64,000 nt of DNA from Faecalibacterium prausnitzii. Its GTDB lineage: Bacteria; Bacillota; Clostridia; Oscillospirales; Ruminococcaceae. Below the pieces are notes generated by a model that saw only the letters and a list, made by a program, of their open reading frames with translations, searched no databases and was not told where the DNA came from. Below are positions 51,419-59,144 of this stretch, one piece after another (the stretch's first letter is position 1; the number at the start of each line of letters is the position of its first letter). The stretch is from positions 186,001-250,000 of the forward strand of contig NZ_PRLD01000001.1 in assembly GCF_003287405.1 (NCBI RefSeq). Reading direction: 5' to 3'. Made by a program: the position numbers and the translations under genes.

Positions 51419-52374
51419 CAGAGTGCCGCCAAATCAACGGCTTCCTCAACGGCATCTGCTTCCGGCTCCGGCAGGTCCATCGTCTTGGCTGTTCGCTCGA
51501 TTTTGGGCGGCTCCTGCTCACTCTGCCCGGCATCTGCATACTCCGCAGCTTCCGGCAACAGGCCGCTGCCTGTGCTGTCCGGCATCATAACGCGCCCGTC
51601 CCGCTCATAAGCTGTGGTCATTTCGGCGGTCATGATGCCCCACTTGGAAATCAGCTGACGCAGCATTGTCTTTTTGCTCATCCCGTCAAAATTCTTATAC
51701 CAAAAGCTAGAGTACTTCCACAGCTCGTCCTGCGGGATTTCGCCGTTCAGCAGCTTCTTATATGCTGCTGCACTGAACGCCTGACTGTACTTGTCCGCAT
51801 GAGCCATCATCTGGTCTGCTGTCCAATACAGCGTTTTCTCAAAGCCGTTGATGTACTCGAAGTGTGCAATGTAACCCACCGTCGGCATTGCTGCACGCTT
51901 TTCAAAATCTTCGATAAAGTGCATCTCATGGAACCGTTCTTCAAACGGATCCCATCCGCTCAGTTCCCCGGCCTTGACCTCCAGCACATTCAGGCGCTTA
52001 TATTGGCCAGTCCGCAGTGCCAACTGGATATAGCCCTTATACCCCAGCACAAACTGCGCCTTTACGCTTGCAGGCTCAATCACATTGCCCTGCCGGTCAC
52101 GCTTCGCCTTGGACTTAAAGGGCACCAGATAGAACTGACCCAACTGGGGCGAAGGCTGCAAGAGCAGGCTTTCGCCCAAAAGGGCACCTGCCAAAATCGT
52201 GCCTGGGTTGCATTCCTGCAAGGCCGGATTGACAGCAACGGCGCTAGTGATATTGGCAATGAAGCGAGCGCCGCGCGCCGGATCGCCCAACGTGTTATTC
52301 ACGAGATTTTTGTACATCGGAGTCTGGATTGCCTGCGAAAAGCGCATTTTCTGCGGCTGCATTGCTTTAGCCAT
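51418..52374 (-). CDS. recT: RecT single-strand annealing protein
   Basis: 318 aa. FIANITSAVAVNPALQECNP, GQFYLVPFKSKAK, AQFVLGYKGYIQLALRTGQY and KKTMLRQLISKWGIM are RecT hallmarks. Drives recombination during replication. Ends with an acidic tail. Confidence 0.93.
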   Translation of the reverse strand: MAKAMQPQKMRFSQAIQTPMYKNLVNNTLGDPARGARFIANITSAVAVNPALQECNPGTILAGALLGESLLLQPSPQLGQFYLVPFKSKAKRDRQGNVIEPASVKAQFVLGYKGYIQLALRTGQYKRLNVLEVKAGELSGWDPFEERFHEMHFIEDFEKRAAMPTVGYIAHFEYINGFEKTLYWTADQMMAHADKYSQAFSAAAYKKLLNGEIPQDELWKYSSFWYKNFDGMSKKTMLRQLISKWGIMTAEMTTAYERDGRVMMPDSTGSGLLPEAAEYADAGQSEQEPPKIERTAKTMDLPEPEADAVEEAVDLAAL

Positions 52375-53350
52375 TGTTATTTACCTCCTGATTCTCAATG
52401 CCAATGGAATCCATGTACTTCTGGATCTCATCGACTTTGTCATTTACGAAAGACTTCAGTTCCCGCAGCTGGGTCAGAGTGCCGCGGCACTGGAACGTGC
52501 GTCCCATAAAAGCAAACTTTGCGTTCATGACCTGTTCCGTGCTCTCCTTCTGGGAGTCCTCAGTCTCCTGCTCGTCCATAACGGGCGGTTCGGTGCCCAT
52601 GACCTGAGGCGCAGACAGTTCTTCCTCTGCCACATCCAGAACGGCCTTTTCTGCTTCTTGTGCCCGAAGCTGGGCTTCCAGACGCTGCTTGCGCTCGGCT
52701 TCTTCCCGGGCAATACGGTCTTTGCGCTGGCTCACGCTGTTAATGGCAACAGCCAAACTTCCGCACAACTTATACTCGGCCATGATCTCCGGGGCATTTT
52801 CCATGCCGTTGATGCAGGCTACGTCAGCCGCAACCTTTTCCACATACTCCTTGACCTTGGCTTTCAGGGATTTCAGGCTTGCGGTCAACGTGACTGCAAC
52901 GCCGACATCCTCATAGGTGACCCACTCAACGCCGCTGGCCTTGACCATCTCAGCAAAGTAATCCTTGACCTTTTTTTCCTTGTCGGCTTTCAGTCCGGCT
53001 TCCACGTCCGTGATTTTGCCCTTCAGCGCTTCATCTGCCGGGCCGTACACGTCCGTAACGCATTCTTTGTAAACCTCGTCGAAGTCCTCAAACGGTTGCA
53101 TGATCTGCTTCTTCACGGCCATGCGCCGGGCATCCAGATCCTTGCGGTCACGGTTCAGCGCCGCCCGGCGCTCCTTGACAACTTTGAGGGTTTCTTCCGT
53201 GCAGGCCAGCGAAAGCGCCTCCTTGACGGACTCCTGAGCCTGTGCTTTGATGCTGTGCAGCTGCTCCTTGATGATAGGAAGCTGCTGCACCACAATCAGA
53301 CTATCTGCCAACGCCGTGGTCTGATTGGTGGTAGTAATTTCCTTTTCCAT
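52367..53350 (-). CDS. DUF1351 protein
   Basis: 327 aa from ATG 53350 (AGGAGG upstream). Long coiled coil with KERRAALNRDRKDLDARRMA, VKKQIMQPFEDFDEVYKEC. Nearly always just before RecT in Gram-positive phages; probably a recombination partner. Confidence 0.85.
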   Translation of the reverse strand: MEKEITTTNQTTALADSLIVVQQLPIIKEQLHSIKAQAQESVKEALSLACTEETLKVVKERRAALNRDRKDLDARRMAVKKQIMQPFEDFDEVYKECVTDVYGPADEALKGKITDVEAGLKADKEKKVKDYFAEMVKASGVEWVTYEDVGVAVTLTASLKSLKAKVKEYVEKVAADVACINGMENAPEIMAEYKLCGSLAVAINSVSQRKDRIAREEAERKQRLEAQLRAQEAEKAVLDVAEEELSAPQVMGTEPPVMDEQETEDSQKESTEQVMNAKFAFMGRTFQCRGTLTQLRELKSFVNDKVDEIQKYMDSIGIENQEVNNNG

Positions 53351-53418
53351 GTGTACCTCCTGATTTTCTGTATAGAAAAACGGCAGTAGGAACGCTCCTG
53401 ACCGCCGCTTCATACCTG

Positions 53419-53447
53419 TTGAAAAAATCAACCGATTGTGCTACAAT
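53419..53447 (+). promoter_or_regulatory. plus-strand promoter of a small RNA
   Basis: TTGAAA, 17 bases, TACAAT. Faces right in a region where every gene reads left. Confidence 0.75.
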
Positions 53448-53453
53448 ATGGTT

Positions 53454-53567
53454 GTGTGTGGTGGAGACCTGCATTTTCCGGCTTGATGTTCCTGCATCAA
53501 GCGCCAACGGAATGTGTGGGTCTCTATCCATTTGTAGCGCGCTGGCCGTTCTGGTCAGCGCTTTTTT
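53454..53567 (+). ncRNA. structured small RNA, about 114 nt, with own terminator
   Basis: Nested helices: GAGACC (53464-53469) with GGTCTC (53519-53524); CATTTTCCG (53472-53480) with CGGAATGTG (53508-53516), one mismatch; GCTTGATG (53481-53488) with CATCAAGC (53495-53502), perfect. A classic terminator follows: GCGCTGGCC (53539-53547) with GGTCAGCGC (53553-53561), then TTTTTT. No ribosome site or long frame. Its 3' part is antisense to the end of the DUF6011-like gene. Confidence 0.7.
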
Positions 53568-53778
53568 CGTGTGCGGCGAGTATATCCCACACCGAGAGCT
53601 GCCCTACAATCTGGCGCTCAGCGGTGATTTTAGGCTGTGTGGCAGTCCTGATTCTGCGGGGCTTTGCGGGTGCTCGGAGCCGTTTTCCGAACTCCTTGAC
53701 GTAACACTTCGCGCCGTACCCCACTTCGATTGCCGCTGGATCTGTAATGACCCTGTGACACCGAGCGCACCTTGTCAT
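53524..53778 (-). CDS. DUF6011-like zinc protein
   Basis: 84 aa from ATG 53778. MTRCARCHRVITDPAAIEVG followed by YGAKCYVK gives a CxxC...C zinc site as in DUF6011. VGQLSVWDIL later resembles a clamp-binding motif. Its last codons lie over the terminator of the opposite small RNA. Confidence 0.65.
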   Translation of the reverse strand: MTRCARCHRVITDPAAIEVGYGAKCYVKEFGKRLRAPAKPRRIRTATQPKITAERQIVGQLSVWDILAAHEKSADQNGQRATNG

Positions 53779-54019
53779 TCTTCTTCTTTCCTCCAAAAAG
53801 CGCCTGCATCTGCAGTTCGTGCATCAGGCGGGATGCAATAATGATTACACCAACAATGAGAATCCACTCCCCGCCGATTGCCCAGTAGCCGCGCCAGCGA
53901 TATGTACTGGGCAGCTGCCACAAGGCCATAAGCCCACCGGAAATTACGCCGGCCAGCGTGTCCAGCAGTCCAACAACGACCCAGCCCGTCACGGTCAAAT
54001 GCCTTTCTTTGCGTTTCAT
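53630..54019 (-). CDS. two-span membrane protein overlapping the DUF6011-like gene
   Basis: 129 aa from ATG 54019. Two hydrophobic segments (GWVVVGLLDTLAGVISGGLM, WILIVGVIIIASRLM). The last ~45 residues read out of frame through the next gene, an overlap of about 150 bases, so the natural product may be real only in part. Confidence 0.5.
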   Translation of the reverse strand: MKRKERHLTVTGWVVVGLLDTLAGVISGGLMALWQLPSTYRWRGYWAIGGEWILIVGVIIIASRLMHELQMQALFGGKKKNDKVRSVSQGHYRSSGNRSGVRREVLRQGVRKTAPSTRKAPQNQDCHTA

Positions 54020-54327
54020 TTCAGGTTTGCCCCCTTCATGTAGGTTTCGATCAGTGCCCACTTGCGAACATCCATCGGCTGGTGAACAGCATCTTCCAGT
54101 GCTTCTTCGGTTCCGCAGCGGTCACAAATCGTGATGCCCGGAACTTGACGGGAAAGAGCATTGCTGTGTAAGCGCATCTTCATGGTCTGCTTTCCGCATC
54201 GAGGGCACGGAAGTACCTGCGCCATTTCGGCGGCAGCATCCTGAACATCCCGATACGTTGCAAAAACTTCGTCCAGCAGCTTCTTCTCGGTGTGCATCTG
54301 AATCATTTGCGCCATCTTATGAAACAT
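54016..54327 (-). CDS. zinc-ribbon phage protein
   Basis: 103 aa. LPCPRCGKQTMKMRL and ITICDRCGTEEALEDA form a four-Cys zinc ribbon, with ALIETYMKGANLK at the end. Common in early phage operons; function unknown. Confidence 0.7.
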   Translation of the reverse strand: MFHKMAQMIQMHTEKKLLDEVFATYRDVQDAAAEMAQVLPCPRCGKQTMKMRLHSNALSRQVPGITICDRCGTEEALEDAVHQPMDVRKWALIETYMKGANLK

Positions 54328-54934
54328 CCCTTTCTCCTTCCAGCAGCCCTACCATTGCGTTCCACACCTTGTCCGTGTAGGCTGTGCTATACGTGCCAGC
54401 AGACCAAGCCTTTTTGGCTCCGGTTGCGCCAAGGTTATAGGCCATCAGAGCGCAATTCACATTGCCCTCGTACTCGCTGAGATACATACCCAGCATATAG
54501 CACCCGGCCTGAATGTTCTGGCGGGCATCCAGCAAATCCGTTATGCCAAGTTCATCTTTGAGCCACCCGGCGTTGATGCTGTTTATCTGCATCAATCCAT
54601 AATCCCCGGTAGAGCTGTGCGCCGCCGGGGTAAAGCCACTCTCGACCTGCATGACAGCATAAGCCAGTTCCAAGGGCACATCGTAGAGGTCGCACATTTT
54701 CTCCGTGTAGGACTGTAGTTCCGCATCCAGCGGCACCTGATATGTAACCGGCTCATACGGAACCGGGTCCTGACGAACGCATTCAACCTGCTCGATCTCG
54801 GCCACCACCGGTACCGTAACCAGCGTTTCAACCGGCGGCTTCTGCTGGAAAGCGAACGCCGCGGCGATGTTTCCGACCACCAGAAGCTGCGCCGCTGCCG
54901 CCGCTGCCAGCGGCACGAGCGTTTGTGCTTTCAT
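54317..54934 (-). CDS. secreted lytic transglycosylase (SLT)
   Basis: 205 aa from ATG 54934 with an N-terminal signal or anchor (PLAAAAAAQLLVVGNIAAAF). SLT domain: YAVMQVESGFTPAAHSSTGD, YGLMQINSINAGWLKDELGI, NIQAGCYMLG. Catalytic Glu in VESGF. Unusual for the early region; cell-wall remodelling in the lysogen or at entry is possible. Confidence 0.85.
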   Translation of the reverse strand: MKAQTLVPLAAAAAAQLLVVGNIAAAFAFQQKPPVETLVTVPVVAEIEQVECVRQDPVPYEPVTYQVPLDAELQSYTEKMCDLYDVPLELAYAVMQVESGFTPAAHSSTGDYGLMQINSINAGWLKDELGITDLLDARQNIQAGCYMLGMYLSEYEGNVNCALMAYNLGATGAKKAWSAGTYSTAYTDKVWNAMVGLLEGERDVS

Positions 54935-55127
54935 CCTCCTGCACCTCCCCCAAAAGACCAAAGCGTTCCATCGCATACCGCCGGGGCACCCGGCCGGGAA
55001 ACGTGAGGTTTCCCCTTGCTTCCAGCTCCCGATTCATCTGCTGGATGTACTTATATGCCCGGGACTTGCCACAGCCAACCAGTTCCGCAACCTCTGCACA
55101 ACCGATGAAATACGACTCTTTGCTCAC
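54828..55127 (-). CDS. HTH/excisionase-like protein
   Basis: 99 aa from GTG 55127. SYFIGCAEVAELVGCGKSRA, YKYIQQMNRELEARG, KVPRRY-type end (GRVPRRYAMERFG) follow the winged-helix excisionase-like proteins of ICEBs1-type elements. Ala/Gly-rich end overlaps the SLT gene. Confidence 0.65.
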   Translation of the reverse strand: MSKESYFIGCAEVAELVGCGKSRAYKYIQQMNRELEARGNLTFPGRVPRRYAMERFGLLGEVQEDESTNARAAGSGGSGAASGGRKHRRGVRFPAEAAG

Positions 55128-55573
55128 GACTGCCGTCCTCCTTTCGAAAAACGCATATTGTTCATTGCCACATTCAGGTCGTTGGCCAAGCACATGATTT
55201 CGTCCCATTCGGCTTGCTCGCTCTCAGCGATCTGGCCATCTGCGGCGATTTCTACCATTGCCTCCCGCTTTGCACAGAAGCGCTGAACCGCCGCCAGAAC
55301 GCCCAGCACAGCTTCCGGCAGGTCTTTCAACTGGATCTCAGGCACGACCCGTTTGCCGAGATCTGATGTCAACCGCAGATGCTGCACGGCCAGATATGGG
55401 GCTTGATACACGTCACACATGGCGCTCGCTACATCGCTGGGCACTGGACGCTGGCTCTGCTCATAGTCCCGCAGGCTGTCAACCGACACGTTCAAAAGCT
55501 GCGATGCTTTTTCCTGCGTAAAACCAGCAGATTTCCGCGCATTTTTGTAAATATTCTGGCTTTCAATCGCCAT
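55124..55573 (-). CDS. Xre-family regulator of the early operon
   Basis: 149 aa. HTH in residues 8-60 (ARKSAGFTQEKASQLLNVSV, DSLRDYEQSQRPVPSDV). C-terminal helical domain. Second gene of the leftward early transcript. Confidence 0.8.
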   Translation of the reverse strand: MAIESQNIYKNARKSAGFTQEKASQLLNVSVDSLRDYEQSQRPVPSDVASAMCDVYQAPYLAVQHLRLTSDLGKRVVPEIQLKDLPEAVLGVLAAVQRFCAKREAMVEIAADGQIAESEQAEWDEIMCLANDLNVAMNNMRFSKGGRQS

Positions 55574-55612
55574 TTTTTCACGCCGTCCTTTCTGGTATAC
55601 TTGAGATGTAGG

Positions 55613-55825
55613 TTAGCTCCGGTACGCCACCCCGCTGATGTTCAGGCACTTTTCGATTGCGCCCTGGACGTTCTCGGACGGCACCAGCACACCATTGACG
55701 ACTTGGCTGATATGCGAGCGAGAAAAGCCCGTTTCCTTTGCCAGTTCCGTAACGGTCATATCGTCATGGTCGATCATGGCCTTCTTGACAGCCACGCACC
55801 AATCCGGCATCGTAGTCTTTTTCAT
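55613..55825 (-). CDS. Cro-like regulator, first gene of the leftward transcript
   Basis: 70 aa from ATG 55825 (AGGAG upstream). VTELAKETGFSRSHISQVVN is the HTH. Lies behind a palindromic operator and a long structured leader; likely the Cro function of this phage. Confidence 0.75.
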   Translation of the reverse strand: MKKTTMPDWCVAVKKAMIDHDDMTVTELAKETGFSRSHISQVVNGVLVPSENVQGAIEKCLNISGVAYRS

Positions 55826-55852
55826 GCTTTTTCTCCTTCCTAACAAAGATTT

Positions 55853-55883
55853 ATCTAACAAGTGTATTGAACACTTGTTAGAT
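55853..55883. promoter_or_regulatory. operator: perfect 13-bp inverted repeat
   Basis: ATCTAACAAGTGT, 5 bases, and its exact complement. The half-site TCTAACAARTG recurs at 59027-59055 and three times at 61221-61300; variants lie at 56131-56152. Likely bound by one of the phage repressors. Confidence 0.75.
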
Positions 55884-55911
55884 TTCTGATAAAATGAAAG
55901 AGCCAGTACCC

Positions 55912-56109
55912 ACCATTCAACGCGTTCCCCTGTCGTTAAGCGAAGCTGTCATGGGAGCGGCGCTATAACTGCACAGCATCCAACTTGCGGCTGTTGTCCG
56001 CTATGCTTTGCAGCGGCGCTTGTCTTTAGGAGGTCAACGTTCATGGTTCGTATTGCGTGGTACGAATGAACCCCTTTGCTGAGAGGTTCTGGGGGAACGC
56101 GCTGAATGG
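55912..56109 (-). ncRNA. structured leader RNA of the leftward early transcript
   Basis: A 19-bp stem (55912-55930 with 56091-56109) closes about 160 nt holding further helices: 56067-56074 with 56081-56088; 56046-56051 with 56060-56065; 55969-55979 with 56003-56013; 55987-55990 with 55998-56001. The single imperfect pair in the closing stem and in the first inner helix is G-U in the minus-strand RNA, but A-C in the plus-strand RNA, so the functional transcript is leftward. It starts about 37 nt after the promoter at 56153-56181. Unknown type; an antiterminator leader, small RNA or cis regulator are possible. Confidence 0.65.
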
Positions 56110-56152
56110 TAAGCGCTGTACCCTTTCACTTAACATTTGTTCTGTACAAGTG

Positions 56153-56181
56153 TATTATAATCCATCAATTGCAACGTTTCA
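56153..56181 (-). promoter_or_regulatory. leftward early promoter
   Basis: On the minus strand TTGAAA, 17 bases, TATAAT. Half-sites of the repressor motif (56131-56152) lie at the start point. Drives the leader RNA and early genes. Confidence 0.8.
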
Positions 56182-56225
56182 AGCTGTTTGAGCATCAATT
56201 GATGGATTTTGTGAGGATACACAAA

Positions 56226-56537
56226 ATGACAACCGAAAATTTGTATGATTCTATCGCCCTTGCGGAAAACATCAAAATTCAGGCAAAGGCACGCAATATC
56301 CAGCTGAAGGATATGTACGCCGAACTCGGAATGAGCAAAGGCGTTCTTTCCAACTTGCGAACCGGTCGCATGATTGCCGCCGACAGTCTGGCGCGCATCG
56401 CTGACTACTTGGACTGCTCCATGGACTTCCTCATGGGCCGCACCGTTGACCCCGCTGTGCAGCGTATGGAGTTAACAGATGAAGAACGCCAAAAGGTTAC
56501 AGATTTCCTTCAGTTCATTCTGAGCCAGCGGAAATAA
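56226..56537 (+). CDS. phage repressor (CI-like Xre protein)
   Basis: 103 aa from ATG 56226 (GAGGAT upstream). HTH: YAELGMSKGVLSNLRTGRMI, AADSLARIADYLDCSMDFLM, then GRTVDPAVQRMELTDEERQK. Divergent from the Cro-like gene, with operators between. Its own promoter may use TATAAT at 56155-56160. Confidence 0.8.
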   Translation: MTTENLYDSIALAENIKIQAKARNIQLKDMYAELGMSKGVLSNLRTGRMIAADSLARIADYLDCSMDFLMGRTVDPAVQRMELTDEERQKVTDFLQFILSQRK

Positions 56538-56542
56538 TGCTC

Positions 56543-56562
56543 AGAGCCGCTCCGATGGCTCT
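56543..56562 (+). terminator. terminator of the repressor gene
   Basis: AGAGCC pairs with GGCTCT, followed by ATTTTGCGTTTT. Starts six bases after the stop. Confidence 0.55.
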
Positions 56563-56658
56563 ATTTTGCGTTTTCTATTCTCCCGCATGGAATTTGCCGT
56601 CCGGCAGGATATGCGGCTCAAATCGCTTCTTTGTGGACGTTTGTTCGATTTGGCGAAA

Positions 56659-56862
56659 TCAGCCATCAATGACGAAGTGCGCGCCCTCGGTGATAAGCAC
56701 CGTACCGCGATGCTCGTCATTGACGATGGTTGTCCGTTTGCCGATGTACTCAGCTGGCAGTTCGCCCCGCTTCACTCGTTCAAGGTTGTACGGAGACGCT
56801 TCCCAACGTCCCTTGTAGGACTCTGGGATCTTGCGCCACTCCGCTTTTGTGTAGTGACGCAT
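56659..56862 (-). CDS. 67-aa protein next to YodL-like gene
   Basis: MRHYTKAEWRKIPESYKGRW..., ending RGTVLITEGAHFVIDG. Starts where the YodL-like gene stops. Found beside YodL proteins in other elements; role unknown. Confidence 0.6.
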   Translation of the reverse strand: MRHYTKAEWRKIPESYKGRWEASPYNLERVKRGELPAEYIGKRTTIVNDEHRGTVLITEGAHFVIDG

Positions 56863-57197
56863 CAGATCTGCCCCCATTCTTCCCCATTCAGTTCCATCCA
56901 GCCGTAGGGGTCGCAGTACCACCAGCTGGATGCACCATTCTCGGTGAGCCGCACGATATCGGACACGCTCATGCTGTGGCCAGAGAAATCAACGGGTCGA
57001 TTCGACCCGTTGAAGAGTGCGAACAGGCGAAGAAGCATCCTGACCACTTCCGGGACAGACGGAATCTCACCGCCGTATACCCGGCGGTAGTTCTCCCGGT
57101 GGATGCCGCCCAGCTGTGCGGCCTGATCGGATGCCATGAACCGCAGTTTTACCTGCTCCATGGTGTCCTCTTTCAGCTGGTAGATCTCATACTTCAT
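56862..57197 (-). CDS. YodL-domain protein
   Basis: 111 aa. MKYEIYQLKEDTMEQVKLRF, NYRRVYGGEI and SMSVSDIVRLTENGASSWWY, CDPYGWMEL are the YodL signature common in mobile elements. Function unknown. Confidence 0.8.
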   Translation of the reverse strand: MKYEIYQLKEDTMEQVKLRFMASDQAAQLGGIHRENYRRVYGGEIPSVPEVVRMLLRLFALFNGSNRPVDFSGHSMSVSDIVRLTENGASSWWYCDPYGWMELNGEEWGQI

Positions 57198-57224
57198 GTT
57201 GATTGTCCTTTCTGTGTCTTGAGG

Positions 57225-57761
57225 TCAAAAGTCTTTTTTGTATCTCGGATGCTGGGAAAGTTCATCCATGCGCTCAAGCGCAACATGCTGCCCTTCGGGG
57301 GACATGATTCTGAAATAGCGAAGAAGCTGCTGTTCCTCTCCGGACAAGCTGTTGTCCTCGTATTCCCCAACTTCCAACCAGCGAGCATCAACGCCCAAGG
57401 CATCGGCAAACTTTTTGATGGTCTCCGGCTTTGGATTTATGATATTTCGTTCGTACTGGCTAATAGACTGCGGCGTTACGCCCATTTTCTCGGCCAGTTC
57501 CGCTTGTGTCACGCCTTGGCGTTCCCTCGCAATCTTGATTCTGCTGCCGGTGCTCTCTCCTAGCCCCATGGATGGAAGAAACGCACCAACCGGCATTTCA
57601 AGTGCATCTGCTATTCTTTTTAGCATTTCGATTTTCGGAACGATCTTTCCCGACTCGTATTTCCGCACTGCCGAATCAGCCATGCTGCATTTTTCGGCAA
57701 GTTCTTTTTGCGTCAGCCCTCGAATCTTGCGCATCGCCTTGATTTGTTTACCTATCGACAT
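57225..57761 (-). CDS. regulator with two tandem Xre domains
   Basis: 178 aa from ATG 57761 (AAAGGAGG upstream). First HTH residues 1-60 (RKIRGLTQKELAEKCSMADS), second 70-130 (ARERQGVTQAELAEKMGVTP). Tail FRIMSPEGQHVALERMDELS. The frame is open upstream to 57884 and beyond, so a longer start is possible but lacks a good site. Confidence 0.8.
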   Translation of the reverse strand: MSIGKQIKAMRKIRGLTQKELAEKCSMADSAVRKYESGKIVPKIEMLKRIADALEMPVGAFLPSMGLGESTGSRIKIARERQGVTQAELAEKMGVTPQSISQYERNIINPKPETIKKFADALGVDARWLEVGEYEDNSLSGEEQQLLRYFRIMSPEGQHVALERMDELSQHPRYKKDF

Positions 57762-57864
57762 TCTTGTCACCTCCTTTAGCTTGCGGTGTTGGTTCCCGCG
57801 ACCATCTTCGTGATGCCACGAAAATGGTTTCGGCCGATACCGGCGGCCATCATCAGGCGGGGTC

Positions 57865-58089
57865 TTAGTAGTCCGGTCTTTCATCGCCCAGTGTCTCCCA
57901 TGTCCCACCGGGGAGAAAGAACTCCGCTGTACGATCTTCAAGCGCAGCCACGAAGTTCTCCCACCTCGGCCAGCGGACTTCATAGCCGTTGACGATCATA
58001 TACGTGAAGCCCTCGCTGCGGTACTTGCTCTCCAAATGGCTCTCTTCCAGCTGAAAAAGTGGAATGGACTTGTTTGCAATCTTTTTCAT
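57865..58089 (-). CDS. 74-aa phage protein
   Basis: MKKIANKSIPLFQLEESHLE..., EVRWPRWENFVAALEDRTA. No known domain. Confidence 0.5.
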   Translation of the reverse strand: MKKIANKSIPLFQLEESHLESKYRSEGFTYMIVNGYEVRWPRWENFVAALEDRTAEFFLPGGTWETLGDERPDY

Positions 58090-58109
58090 CGTTCAGACCT
58101 CCAATTTGA

Positions 58110-58508
58110 TTAAACGTCAAGGCTGACCGAATGATATGCGAACCAGTGCCCGCAGCGGCGGTGCAGCTTGTACCAGTTTGTGAAGCGCTGCCCAGAGCAG
58201 TCATAGGCCGTCGGGTAAAACTCGTAGTAGCGGTTTTCCCGGAACCACTCGGCCGCATCGGTCTTGCTGGCCTTGTCCAGTTCGTTCGGGAGCTGCACCA
58301 GCTCAATGTAGCCATCAATGCCGCGCTCCTCGACAATGCGGCTGTCAGGTGCCGGGCGGTTGTTGTAGGCCCGGATCTCCTTCTTGATGCTGACCATAAA
58401 GGCGGCCATGCCGGACTTCTGTTCGACGGTGGTGGGAACGTCGTCCCGGATGAATGCCAGCAGGGTGTAAGCGTCTCTCAGCTTCTCGGCGTCGGTGATC
58501 TTAAACAT
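58110..58508 (-). CDS. 132-aa phage protein
   Basis: From ATG 58508 with TTGGAGG upstream. MFKITDAEKLRDAYTLLAFI, EQKSGMAAFMVSIKKEIRAY. Small proteins like this occur beside DUF3846 genes in mobile elements. No known function. Confidence 0.55.
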   Translation of the reverse strand: MFKITDAEKLRDAYTLLAFIRDDVPTTVEQKSGMAAFMVSIKKEIRAYNNRPAPDSRIVEERGIDGYIELVQLPNELDKASKTDAAEWFRENRYYEFYPTAYDCSGQRFTNWYKLHRRCGHWFAYHSVSLDV

Positions 58509-58529
58509 TGTCTTGTCCTCCAATATTGT

Positions 58530-58850
58530 TTAGAATTCGTTGAAGTCTCCAGCATCGAACAGCAGGCCGCTTCTGAATTTCAGGCTGAGCTTGCTTTCAG
58601 GGGGCTTGCGCTTGAAAACAGGCTTTCCGTTCACCAACTCTGCATACACGGAAAAACTGCAGCGCGTACCTTGGAGAGTGATGTAAACACCGTTCTGATA
58701 AGCACGGAGTTCGCCAAGTTCCAGTCCCCAAGAAGTGGTAAACTCAAGGTTTCGGCTCAACGCATTGTGGAGAGATGACTTCTTGTTGTCCGGCATCATC
58801 CTGAAAAGCTCCAGCGCTTGCTTCTCGCAGTGCACGTTTTTGATTTCCAT
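58530..58850 (-). CDS. 106-aa phage protein
   Basis: MEIKNVHCEKQALELFRMMP, CSFSVYAELVNGKPVFKRKP. No known domain; part of the leftward operon from the 59059-59087 promoter. Confidence 0.5.
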   Translation of the reverse strand: MEIKNVHCEKQALELFRMMPDNKKSSLHNALSRNLEFTTSWGLELGELRAYQNGVYITLQGTRCSFSVYAELVNGKPVFKRKPPESKLSLKFRSGLLFDAGDFNEF

Positions 58851-58853
58851 GGT

Positions 58854-59009
58854 TCAGCCCTCCTCAACGACCCATCCGGCACAATAGCCGGGATCGCGAA
58901 GCCTTGCCTTTGCAAGTGCTTCATCGAACGTCCGGGCACGAACCCGGACAGGCGGCAGGTCGCCGCCCACGATTTCCCATGTAGCCATGGGTGCTACAAA
59001 TCTCTCCAT
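58854..59009 (-). CDS. 51-aa phage protein
   Basis: MERFVAPMATWEIVGGDLPP..., FDEALAKARLRDPGYCAGWV. ATG 59009 has AAAGGA upstream. First gene after the promoter at 59059-59087. Confidence 0.55.
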   Translation of the reverse strand: MERFVAPMATWEIVGGDLPPVRVRARTFDEALAKARLRDPGYCAGWVVEEG

Positions 59010-59026
59010 GTTGTTTTTCCTTTCTG

Positions 59027-59055
59027 TCTAACAGGTGAATGAATCATTTGTTAGA
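59027..59055. promoter_or_regulatory. operator of the TCTAACA family
   Basis: TCTAACAGGTG and CATTTGTTAGA, separated by 7 bases (two mismatches between arms). Covers the start point of the leftward promoter. Confidence 0.65.
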
Positions 59056-59058
59056 TAT

Positions 59059-59087
59059 ATTATAATCTCACAAAAGTGAGATATCAA
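59059..59087 (-). promoter_or_regulatory. leftward promoter with second operator type in its spacer
   Basis: TTGATA, 17 bases, TATAAT on the minus strand. The perfect inverted repeat ATCTCAC-AAAA-GTGAGAT (59065-59082) fills the spacer, and a variant TCTCA...TGAGA lies at 59096-59111. Confidence 0.75.
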
Positions 59088-59144
59088 TACGATATTCTCA
59101 TTTTTGTGAGATTCATGCTTTTGCACAAAAAGGTGGTGTTCTAT

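Noticed and set aside
55912-56109. Retron ncRNA (closing inverted repeat like a1/a2)
   Set aside because: No retron-type reverse transcriptase lies beside it; the only reverse transcriptase in the window belongs to the DGR 50 kb away.
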